Source of the DNA: Isoptericola halalbus
GTDB taxonomy: Bacteria > Actinomycetota > Actinomycetes > Actinomycetales > Cellulomonadaceae
Direction: 5' to 3'
Assembly: GCA_009663185.1 (NCBI GenBank)
Contig: VJZX01000020.1
Location: 1-38,490, forward strand
DNA: 38,490 nucleotides
Each line of letters opens with the position of its first letter. Position 1 is the first letter of the stretch. Both the position numbers and the translations under genes were made by a program. Below are positions 19,759 to 28,748 of the stretch, piece after piece. The notes beneath the pieces are model-generated. The model was not told the origin of the DNA. It was given only the letters and a program-made list of their open reading frames with translations, and searched no databases.

Positions 19759-20844
19759 GTGGCCGCGCTCGACCCGCTCGTGCCGTCCGGCGCGCCTCTG
19801 GCGCCGGACGAGCGACGGCGGACGGCGCGGCACCTGCTGCTCGAGGGCTTCGGACCGGAGGCACAGGCGCGGCTGGGTTCCGCGCGCGTGCTCGTGGTCG
19901 GCGCGGGCGGGCTCGGCTCGCCCGTGCTGCAGTACCTCGCGGCGGCCGGCGTCGGGACCCTGGGCGTGATCGACGACGACGTCGTCGACGAGTCGAACCT
20001 GCAACGCCAGGTGGTGCACGGGGCGGCCGACGTCGGGTCGCCCAAGACGGTGTCGGCCGCAGCCGCGCTGCGTTCCCTGCGGCCTACGGTGACCGTCGTC
20101 GAGCACGCCGTCCGGCTCGACGCGTCGAACGCGCGGTCGCTGCTCGACGGCTACGACCTCGTCGTCGACGGCTGCGACACGTTCACGACCCGCTATGCGG
20201 TGTCCGACGCCGCGGCCGCGCTCGGCCTTCCCGTGGTGTGGGGCAGCGTGCTGGGCTGGGACGGGCAGGTCAGCGTGTGGTGGTCGGCCGCGCCCGACGG
20301 GCGGGCCATCACCTACCCGGACGTGTTCGGGCCGGCTCCCGCCGAGGAGGGTGAGACGTGCGCGACCGTGGGTGTGCTGTCGCCCGCGTGCGGCGTCGTC
20401 GGCGCGACCATGGCCGTCGAGGCCGTGAAGCTGCTCACCGGGACCGGCGACGTCGCGCTCGGGCGGCTGCTCGTGTACGACGCGCGGACGTCGTCCTGGG
20501 ACTCGATCGACCTCGCCGCTCCGGCCACCTCCTCGGATGCAACGAGCGTGCTTGCTCTTTCCTCAAACCGCGCTCTTGAGGAAAGATCCAGCACGCTCGT
20601 TGCACCGCAAGGAACGCTCGTGCTCGACGTCGGACCCGCGCCGGGCGCAGCGTCGCCCGGCTCCGTGTGGGTCAGCCTCGAGGACCTCGCCGCGGGCGAG
20701 TACCCGCCCGAGCTGTCGGGGCACCCCCGGGACGCGCCCGTCGTCGTCGTGTGCGCGCAGGGGCTCCGGTCGCGCGGCGCGGCGGCGCTGCTCACCGCCG
20801 AGGGCTGGACCGACGTCCGCCCCGTCGCCGCCGCGCGCCGGTAG
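19759..20844 (+). CDS. moeB: MoeB/ThiF-type adenylyltransferase with C-terminal rhodanese domain, interrupted in frame by a palindromic element
   Basis: 361 residues. It should adenylate the C-terminal GG of MoaD; the rhodanese tail supplies sulfur as in MoeZ-type proteins. The ATP site is VLVVGAGGLGSPVLQYLAAA, followed by DDVVDESNLQRQV. The adenylyltransferase cysteine is in GETCATVGVLSP (Cys201). The rhodanese-like domain has VVVVCAQGLRSRG (Cys332). The two CxxC zinc pairs of E. coli MoeB are absent (ITYPDVF replaces the first; there is no CPVC). Residues 261-282 are encoded by a 66-bp palindromic element placed exactly at the domain junction. The start is GTG 19759, 4 nt after etfA. moaD lies opposite, convergent. 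Confidence 0.9.
   Translation: MAALDPLVPSGAPLAPDERRRTARHLLLEGFGPEAQARLGSARVLVVGAGGLGSPVLQYLAAAGVGTLGVIDDDVVDESNLQRQVVHGAADVGSPKTVSAAAALRSLRPTVTVVEHAVRLDASNARSLLDGYDLVVDGCDTFTTRYAVSDAAAALGLPVVWGSVLGWDGQVSVWWSAAPDGRAITYPDVFGPAPAEEGETCATVGVLSPACGVVGATMAVEAVKLLTGTGDVALGRLLVYDARTSSWDSIDLAAPATSSDATSVLALSSNRALEERSSTLVAPQGTLVLDVGPAPGAASPGSVWVSLEDLAAGEYPPELSGHPRDAPVVVVCAQGLRSRGAAALLTAEGWTDVRPVAAARR
20538..20604. repeat. Palindromic element type A copy 2, in frame inside moeB
   Basis: A 67-bp inverted repeat with arms of about 29 nt and two mismatches. The ends GCAACGAGCGTGCT and AGCACGCTCGTTGC are identical to those of the intergenic copy at 2449-2513. Bases 20539-20604 make exactly 22 codons (starting ATSVLALSS, ending SSTLVA), so the moeB frame is kept. 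The insertion lies between the adenylyltransferase and rhodanese domains. Confidence 0.9.
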
Positions 20845-20885
20845 CCGTCAGCCATCGCCGCGCAGCGGTGACCGTCAGCAACCTT

Positions 20886-20951
20886 CCCTTCGAGGTCGTC
20901 ATCCTTTCCGGAAGACGGCCGGAAAGCGGAAAGGATCGCGACCTCGAAGGG
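20886..20951. repeat. Palindromic element type B copy 1, between convergent moeB and moaD
   Basis: 66 bp with 25-nt arms and two mismatches; the outer ends are CCCTTCGAGGTCG and its complement. A TTCCGG/CCGGAA inner stem lies near the centre. It lies 42 nt after the moeB stop and 16 nt before the moaD stop, so it could act as a bidirectional terminator. A second copy is at 30450-30513. Confidence 0.9.
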
Positions 20952-20966
20952 GACGTATAAGCCGCG

Positions 20967-21251
20967 TCAGCCGCCGGCGAAGGGGGGCAGCAGGTCGAGC
21001 CGCGCGCCGTCGGGCACCACGTCGCCGGGCTCGGCCCGGCGTCCGTCGAGCAGCATCGCGCACCGCGCGAGCACGGGCTCGGCTGCAGGCGTGCCGGCGG
21101 CGAGCTGCCCGACGACGTCGCGCACCGTCACGCCGGGAGACACGGCCAGCGTCTCGCCCGGCCGTCCCAGCGCCGCGCGCGCCGCCGCGAAGTACCGCAG
21201 CTCGACGGTGCTCACTTCTGTGCTCGTACCGGTGCTCATCCGCGTGCTCAC
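20967..21251 (-). CDS. moaD: Molybdopterin synthase small (sulfur carrier) subunit MoaD
   Basis: 94 residues from GTG 21251. The ubiquitin-like fold is indicated by VELRYFAAARAALGRPGETL, a central VTVRDVVGQLAAG and the C-terminal LLPPFAGG, whose Gly-Gly is the thiocarboxylation site. Its partner is MoaE, not in the window; its activator is probably the MoeB protein encoded on the opposite strand. The GTG overlaps the moaA stop by 4 bp (GTGA). Internal starts at 21239 (ATG) or 21215 (GTG) would give 90 or 82 residues, the last being closest to the usual length. Confidence 0.9.
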   Translation of the reverse strand: MSTRMSTGTSTEVSTVELRYFAAARAALGRPGETLAVSPGVTVRDVVGQLAAGTPAAEPVLARCAMLLDGRRAEPGDVVPDGARLDLLPPFAGG

Positions 21252-22354
21252 CCTCCGATCGCGCTCATCGTCCGCTCGGGCTGCGTGAACCCGGTGTCGG
21301 CCATGCCGTGCCCGGCCTTCTTGCCCCACATCGCGGTGCGCCACAGGTCGGCGAGCGTCTCGTCGGACGCCCCGGCGCGCAGCGGGCCGAGCAGGTCGGT
21401 CTCGGTGTGCGCGAACAGGCAGTCGCGCACCCCACCCTCGGCCGTCAGGCGCGTGCGCCGGCAGTCGCCGCAGAACGGCTCGGTCACCGACGCGATGATG
21501 CCGACCCGGCCCAGCCGCCGGCCCGTCGAGCGATCAAGCACGACGAACCGCTCCGCGGGCGCGCCGTCGCGCGGCTCGTCGTCGCCCACCAGCGTGAACC
21601 GCTCACCCAGCAGCGCGCGCACCTCGGCGGCCGTGACCATGGCCGCGCGGTCCCACGTGTGATCGGCGTCGAGCGGCATCTGCTCGATGAACCGCAGCTC
21701 GAACCCGCGCTCGAGGCACCAGGCGAGCAGGTCCGCGGCGTGGTCGAGGTTGACCCCGCGCACCAGCACGGCATTGACCTTCACCACGTCGAACACCTGG
21801 GCCGCGGCGTCGATCCCGGCGAGCGTGCGCTCGAGGAACGGGCGACGCGCGAGGGTCGCGAACGTGTCGGGGTCGAGCGTGTCGAGCGAGATGTTGAGGC
21901 GGTCGAGGCCGGCGTCGCGCAGGGCGCCGGCGCGGGACTCGAGGCCGACGGCGTTGGTCGTCAGGCTCAGCTCAGGCCGGTGGGGGAGCGCGGCGCAGTC
22001 GCGCACGATCTCCACGAGGTCGCCGCGCAGCAGCGGCTCGCCGCCGGTGAACCGCACCTGGCGCACCCCGAGGTCGCGCGTCGCCACGCCCACGAGGCGC
22101 GCGATCTCCGCGCGCGACATGACGGCGTCGCGCGGCAGGGTCGGCAGGCCCTCGGCGGGCATGCAGTAGGTGCAGCGCAGGTTGCAGCGGTCGGTGAGCG
22201 ACACGCGCAGGTCGGTCGCGACGCGCCCGAACCGGTCCACCAGGCCTGGTGTGCGCGGCCGGTCCGCGGGCAGCACGACGTCGGGCATCGCACCGTCGGG
22301 CACCGCGCGGCGACCGCCTGTGATGCCCGGCATGCCCAGCTCGACGAGCGCCAT
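21248..22354 (-). CDS. moaA: GTP 3',8-cyclase MoaA
   Basis: 368 residues, a radical SAM enzyme that with MoaC converts GTP to cyclic pyranopterin monophosphate. The radical SAM cluster is DRCNLRCTYCMPAEG (Cys57, Cys61, Cys64). FTGGEPLLRGD and RLNISLDTLDP follow. The second cluster region is EPFCGDCRRTRLTAEGG with RDCLFAHTE. The protein ends in the functional Gly-Gly (SAIGG). The start ATG 22354 has GGAGG 9 nt upstream. moaC is not seen here, so it must lie elsewhere. Confidence 0.95.
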   Translation of the reverse strand: MALVELGMPGITGGRRAVPDGAMPDVVLPADRPRTPGLVDRFGRVATDLRVSLTDRCNLRCTYCMPAEGLPTLPRDAVMSRAEIARLVGVATRDLGVRQVRFTGGEPLLRGDLVEIVRDCAALPHRPELSLTTNAVGLESRAGALRDAGLDRLNISLDTLDPDTFATLARRPFLERTLAGIDAAAQVFDVVKVNAVLVRGVNLDHAADLLAWCLERGFELRFIEQMPLDADHTWDRAAMVTAAEVRALLGERFTLVGDDEPRDGAPAERFVVLDRSTGRRLGRVGIIASVTEPFCGDCRRTRLTAEGGVRDCLFAHTETDLLGPLRAGASDETLADLWRTAMWGKKAGHGMADTGFTQPERTMSAIGG

Positions 22355-22358
22355 CCGA

Positions 22359-22619
22359 TCAGACCTCCGGGCGCCAGTCGAGCGCAAGCGTGGTCGCGCG
22401 GTCAAGTCCGTCGGAGTCCTCGCCCCGCGCGGCCGCCAGACCGTCCGCGTACCCGACGGCGTACGTGGTCAGCGGCGCGGCGGGGCGCGCGACGCCGTGC
22501 GCGGCGTCGCGAGCAAGGTCGAGGACGGCGCCGACGTCGACCGACCCGGCGGGCAGGCCGAGCTCGGTCTCCAGCGCCGCGACCCACGTGTCGAGCACGG
22601 TCGGGGTGTCCTGCGTCAT
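22359..22619 (-). CDS. Small DUF6457-type protein in the Moco operon
   Basis: 86 residues, mostly helical: TWVAALETELGLPAGSVDVG, VLDLARDAAHGVARPAAPLT, TYAVGYADGL. This matches the DUF6457 small-protein type found between mobA and moaA in actinobacteria. Its function is unknown. It overlaps mobA by 4 bp and ends 4 nt before the moaA start, so it is co-translated with Moco enzymes and a supporting role in Moco synthesis is inferred. Confidence 0.8.
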   Translation of the reverse strand: MTQDTPTVLDTWVAALETELGLPAGSVDVGAVLDLARDAAHGVARPAAPLTTYAVGYADGLAAARGEDSDGLDRATTLALDWRPEV

Positions 22620-23236
22620 GAGGTGCCCTCCTTGTCCAGCCTGCTCACATCGTCCCAGGTGTCGACGTCGTCGCTCAGTCCGGTCTCATCGGCGACGTCG
22701 ACGCACCTCAGGTGCCCGACGAGCCGACGCACGGACACACCATGCACCGAGCCGGCGGGATCGCGCACGCGATCGAGCGCGGCTCGCAGCGCGGTGCGCC
22801 GGTACAGCCCGACCAGCCATTGTGGCCCGGCCTCGGTCGCGAGGTGCGCGCCGTCGGCTTCCGCTGCCTCAGCGAGCGCCGCACGCAGGCGCGGGACCGC
22901 GGCCGCCGAGCGTGGCACGTCGACGGCGAGCACCAGCACCAGTGGCTGCGCCTCGCCCTCGCCGTCGAGCGCGTCGAGCGCCCGCAGGCCGGCGTCGATC
23001 CCGGCGACCGGCCCGCCGAACGGGGGGTCCTCGCGCGTGCGGAGCGTGCCGTCGGGGAGGCGAGTGCCGTCGTCGGGCCCGACGACGGCGGTGCGGCGCG
23101 CGTCGCGCGCCGCCACGAGCGCGTGGTGGAGCAGGGTAGAGCCCCCGACGACGACGCCCGGCTTGAGCACGCCGCCGAGGCGGGTCGCGCGACCGCCGGC
23201 CAGGATCAACCCGTCGAACACCGCGTCGAAGCTCAT
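22616..23236 (-). CDS. mobA: Molybdenum cofactor guanylyltransferase, MobA-like
   Basis: 206 residues. It should attach GMP to molybdopterin, giving the bis-MGD cofactor used by NasC-type enzymes. The nucleotide-binding loop is GLILAGGRATRLGGVLKPGV, a looser form of LAGGxSxRMGxDK. DPPFGGPVAGIDAGL and LAVDVPRSAAA correspond to the later substrate and metal motifs. The ATG overlaps the moeA stop by 4 bp. The relaxed N-terminal motif leaves some room for a related nucleotidyltransferase, but context favours MobA. Confidence 0.85.
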   Translation of the reverse strand: MSFDAVFDGLILAGGRATRLGGVLKPGVVVGGSTLLHHALVAARDARRTAVVGPDDGTRLPDGTLRTREDPPFGGPVAGIDAGLRALDALDGEGEAQPLVLVLAVDVPRSAAAVPRLRAALAEAAEADGAHLATEAGPQWLVGLYRRTALRAALDRVRDPAGSVHGVSVRRLVGHLRCVDVADETGLSDDVDTWDDVSRLDKEGTS

Positions 23237-24615
23237 GCGAGCCTCCCCGGCAGGTCGAGGACGGCGACCTCGTCGCCCGCGGCGACCTTCTCGACGTCGG
23301 CCGCCACGACGGCGAGCGCGTCCGCGGCGAGCAACGCGGAGAGATGGTGGGCGGCGCCCCCGGCACCACCGTGCAGGGGAGCGCACGGCGCGACCTCGCC
23401 CGATCCGAGCGTGCGGACGGCCAGCACCTGCTCGCGACCGGGCGGGCTCGTCCAGGCCGCGGCGGCCCGCCCGGTCCGCGGCCGCGGCGGCGGAGCACCC
23501 GCGAGCCGCGCGAGCGCCGGCTGCACGAACATCGCGAACGACACGAACGCGCTCACCGGGTTGCCCGGCACCGCGACCCACGGCACGCCGCGCCACCGCG
23601 CGAGCGCCTGCGGCTTGCCCGGCCGCATCGCGACCGAGGCGAGCTCGACGTCGGTCACCGGGGATCCGGGCTCGGCCACCCCGGCGAGCACCTCGCGCAC
23701 GACGTCGGACGCGCCGGCCGACACCCCGCCCGACGTCACGACCAGGTCCACCGTTGTGAGCGGACTATTGGCCCGGTTCTGACCTTGAGAGGGGGCCAAA
23801 AGTCCGCTCACAACGTGGTCGAGGGCGGCGGTCAGCGCGTGGGCGTCGTCGGGCACCGCACCGACGCGCACGACGTCGGCGCCCGCGGCCCGCGCGAGCG
23901 CCGCGAGCATGAGCGAGTTGGAGTCCGGGACGGAGCCAGTGGCACCGGAGGCCTGCGCCAGCCGGGCTGCGTCCGCGGACACGAGCTCCGACCCCGTCGA
24001 CAGCACCGCGACGCGCGGCCGGCGGCGCACGTGCAGCGCAGCGAGCCCGGCGGCCGCTGCCACGGCGACGAGCGCCGGGGTCACCGGCTCCCCGGCCCGC
24101 GCGAGCACGTCCCCGGGCCGTAGGTCCTCGCCCGCGGCGCGCACGTGGGTGCGCGCCTGCCGCGACATCGTGACGTCCTGCTCGGTCTGCGCTCCGCCTG
24201 CGAGGAACCGGCCGGTCGACGTCCGCTCGACCGGCACGACGGCGTCGGCCCACGCGGGCATCGGCGCCCCGGTCATGATGCGCACCGCCGCGCGCTGTGA
24301 GATCACGCCCACAGCGGGGGTGGCCGCGCCGGGGCGCACCTCGCCGGTGACCGGCAGCGTCACGGGGGTGCCGTCGTCGGGCAGGTCGGCGAGGCGAACG
24401 GCGTAGCCGTCCATGGCCGCGTGGTCGAACGGCGGCACCGCCGCGGCGGCGACGACGTCGCGCGCCACGACGAGCCCCGGTCCCGCGCTCGCGACGTCGA
24501 CGAGCCCGAGCTCCACGGCCGGCAGCGGCGCCACGCGCGCGAGCACGGCCGCGGCGTGCTCCGCGATCGTTCGCGGGGCTGGCACCGGGGCGGGGTCCAC
24601 CGGACGGGACGTCAT
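23233..24615 (-). CDS. moeA: Molybdopterin molybdenumtransferase MoeA, carrying an in-frame palindromic insertion
   Basis: 460 residues. It inserts molybdate into adenylated molybdopterin. Family landmarks are PPFDHAAMDGYAVR, VRIMTGAPMPAWADAVVPVE, VRAAGEDLRPGDVLARAG, VAVLSTGSELV, PDSNSLMLAAL, VDLVVTSGGVSAGASDVVR and WVAVPGNPVSAFVSF. Residues 267-288 are encoded by a 64-bp palindrome just before the conserved VVTSGGVS strand. MoeA paralogues usually run about 400-420 residues, so this insertion accounts for part of the extra length. The start is ATG 24615, with TACCGT 7 nt upstream and no Shine-Dalgarno, suggesting a leaderless start. It is the first gene of the Moco operon. Confidence 0.93.
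   Translation of the reverse strand: MTSRPVDPAPVPAPRTIAEHAAAVLARVAPLPAVELGLVDVASAGPGLVVARDVVAAAAVPPFDHAAMDGYAVRLADLPDDGTPVTLPVTGEVRPGAATPAVGVISQRAAVRIMTGAPMPAWADAVVPVERTSTGRFLAGGAQTEQDVTMSRQARTHVRAAGEDLRPGDVLARAGEPVTPALVAVAAAAGLAALHVRRRPRVAVLSTGSELVSADAARLAQASGATGSVPDSNSLMLAALARAAGADVVRVGAVPDDAHALTAALDHVVSGLLAPSQGQNRANSPLTTVDLVVTSGGVSAGASDVVREVLAGVAEPGSPVTDVELASVAMRPGKPQALARWRGVPWVAVPGNPVSAFVSFAMFVQPALARLAGAPPPRPRTGRAAAAWTSPPGREQVLAVRTLGSGEVAPCAPLHGGAGGAAHHLSALLAADALAVVAADVEKVAAGDEVAVLDLPGRLA
23752..23815. repeat. Palindromic element type C, in frame inside moeA
   Basis: Arms 23752-23774 and 23793-23815 (23 nt) match with one mismatch around an 18-nt loop. The outer end is CGTTGTGAGCGGACT. 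It encodes residues 267-288 of MoeA, 22 codons, without breaking the frame. Confidence 0.88.
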
Positions 24616-24622
24616 GAATGCC

Positions 24623-24628
24623 ACGGTA
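24623..24628 (-). promoter_or_regulatory. Candidate -10 element for the moeA operon
   Basis: TACCGT on the minus strand ends 7 nt before the moeA ATG. The -35 is not recognisable. It sits inside a 9-bp inverted repeat (24616-24624 and 24669-24677, GAATGCCAC/GTGGCATTC) that could bind a regulator. Confidence 0.4.
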
Positions 24629-24986
24629 GGCCGCGCGTGTGTCCCGCGTGCAGCGGTCTCCTCACACGGTGGCATTCGACCCGGTGAGGTCGGGGGGTGG
24701 CGATCATTCCCCGTGCGCCCGCACCGGACCGAGGGTGAACAGCCTCGCTCCTGCGCAGGTGTCGTCCGAGCCGCAGGAGCGCGTCCTGGGTCCGGCCGCA
24801 TCCGGCCTCGTCCGAGCGCGGTGCCCCGGTGAGCTGAGACATGGACGTCTCGCGCGAGGAGTGAGAGCTGCGCCGGCCGTCTCGTCCGCAGGCAACCCCA
24901 CCGCGGCGCGGGGTGCACGGCCAGACGGGGCCTCGCCCGCCGCACAAAACTTCTCACAGCATGCCCCGGGCTCCTGTGCGTTTGTC

Positions 24987-25002
24987 CTCACCTTGATTTC
25001 AC
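24987..25002. promoter_or_regulatory. Tentative GlnR/PhoP-type half-site pair upstream of narK
   Basis: CTCAC, 6 nt, TTCAC: two AC-ending half-sites at 11-bp spacing, as in GlnR or PhoP boxes. They match consensus less well than the nirB site and no third half-site is clear. The nitrate-transporter context favours GlnR. Confidence 0.3.
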
Positions 25003-25088
25003 GGCCGCGCGCGGCACCGCGAAACACCTCGTCCGTAGCGTTCTAGGCGTCGGTTCGACGAAGAGCCGGACGGTTTGTACGACAGGCA

Positions 25089-25134
25089 CCCGGCACCCGC
25101 CGGGCCGCCCCAAAGCCGCCCGACGCCGTCGGGC
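25089..25134 (+). promoter_or_regulatory. Two stem-loops in the narK 5' leader
   Basis: 25089-25104 folds as a 6-bp stem with an ACCC loop. 25118-25134 folds as a 7-bp stem with a GCC loop. The second ends 9 nt before the AGGAGG of narK. They may control translation or elongation. The loops do not fit the ANTAR hexaloop rule. Confidence 0.4.
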
Positions 25135-25155
25135 AACGCGCACAGGAGGACAGCG

Positions 25156-26501
25156 ATGGTTGCTCCGACGACGGTGACCCAACCGACCGGGACCCGGGAG
25201 GAGACCCGCGCCCGGCGTGGGCGCTGGATCGAGCACTGGGACCCCGAGGACGAGACCTTCTGGCACGACGGCGGGCGCAAGATCGCGCGCCGCAACCTCG
25301 TCCTGTCGATCTTCGCCGAGTTCCTCGGCTTCGCGGCATGGGCACTGTGGTCGATCGTCGTGCCGCAGCTGCCGGCCGCCGGCTTCGCGCTCACCGTCGA
25401 CCAGATGTTCTGGCTCATCGCGGTCCCGAGCCTCGTCGGTGCCACGCTCCGCATCCCCTACACGTTCGCGGTGCCTGTCTTCGGTGGCCGCAACTGGACG
25501 ATCGTCTCGGCGCTGCTGCTCCTGCTGCCGGTCGGCGGGCTCACCATGGTCGTCCAGAACCCGCAGACCTCGTTCCCGGTGCTGCTCGCCGTCGCGGCGC
25601 TCGCAGGCTTCGGCGGCGGCAACTTCGCCTCCTCGATGGCCAACATCTCGTTCTTCTTCCCGGAGAAGGAGAAGGGCGCGGCGCTCGGCTGGAACGCCGC
25701 GGGCGGCAACATCGGCACGGCGGCCGTCCAGCTGGCGGTCCCGCTCGTCATCGTGACCGCCGCCGGTGTGGCGCTCGAGCGCGCGGGGCTGGTGTTCATC
25801 CCGTTCATCCTGCTCGCGGCGATCCTGGCGTGGCGGTTCATGGACAACCTGTCGACCGCCAAGGCCGACCCCCGCTCGTTCGGCGCGGCCGTGCGCGAGA
25901 AGCACACCTGGATCATCTCGTTCATCTACATCGGCACGTTCGGGTCGTTCATCGGCTACTCGGGGGCCTTCCCCACGCTCCTGGCGGGCCAGTTCCCCGA
26001 GGTCACCCTGTCGCTCGCGTTCATGGGCGCACTCGTCGGGTCGGTCTCCCGGCCGCTCGGCGGCATCCTCGCCGACCGCGTCGGCGGCGCGGTCGTGACC
26101 ATCGCGAGCTTCGCGGTCATGAGCCTCGGCGCGATCGGTGCGATCTCGGCCCTGGGCAGCCACAACTTCGCGCTCTTCTTCTCGTCCTTCATGCTCCTGT
26201 TCGTCGCCACGGGCGTCGGCAACGGCTCGGTGTACCGGATGATCCCGGCCGCGTTCCGCGTGGCGGGGGCTGCGGGCGGCGGGAGCGCGACGGCGAAGGC
26301 CGCGGCCGGCTGCATCGGCATCGCAGGCGCGGTGGGCGCGTTCGGCGGGTTCCTCATCCCGCGCGGGTTCGCGATGTCGAACACGATCGCCGGCTCGCTC
26401 GTCCCGGCCCTGTGGGTCTTCGTCGGGGCGTACGTGGTCATGGCCGCCGTGACCTGGGTGGTCTACGCCCGCAAGGGCAGCGACATGCAGGTGGCGCGCG
26501 T

Positions 26502-26505
<4 letters not shown>
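25156..26505 (+). CDS. narK: Nitrate/nitrite MFS transporter NarK (NasA type)
   Basis: 449 residues, about 12 transmembrane segments. It should import nitrate for assimilation. The cytoplasmic N-terminal arm ends in WIEHWDPEDETFWHDGGRKI, typical of actinobacterial NarK. The first nitrate signature is GGGNFASSMANISFFFPEKE and the second is GVGNGSVYRMIP with GGGSATAKAAAGC after it, so both Gly-rich helices of the nitrate/nitrite porter family are present. The start ATG 25156 has a strong AGGAGG 6 nt upstream; an earlier in-frame start would add a Pro-rich tail without a ribosome site. Its stop overlaps the nasC start by 4 bp. Confidence 0.95.

Positions 26506-28744
<2,239 letters not shown>

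Positions 28745-28748
<4 letters not shown>

Larger units (their letters stand above)
24616..25155. other. 540-bp divergent intergenic region between moeA and narK
   Basis: This is the only long gap in the window. It holds the moeA -10 and a 9-bp inverted repeat at its left end, a less GC-rich stretch at about 24950-25000 with 11-bp-spaced CAC half-sites, and two stem-loops in the narK leader. I see no coding potential with family character and no RNA gene. Confidence 0.7.

Noticed and set aside
22354-22619. The 86-residue gene as an antisense artefact
   Set aside because: Rejected as an artefact: it has a 4-bp overlap with mobA, precise placement before moaA and a known small-protein character, so I kept it as a gene.
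25021-25025. GAAAC as a GlnR half-site before narK
   Set aside because: There is no matching half-site 11 bp to either side; a lone 5-mer is not evidence.
24616-25155. Molybdenum cofactor riboswitch upstream of moeA or narK
   Set aside because: I could not fold the conserved multi-stem Moco motif; only short hairpins and one 9-bp inverted repeat are seen, and moeA looks leaderless.
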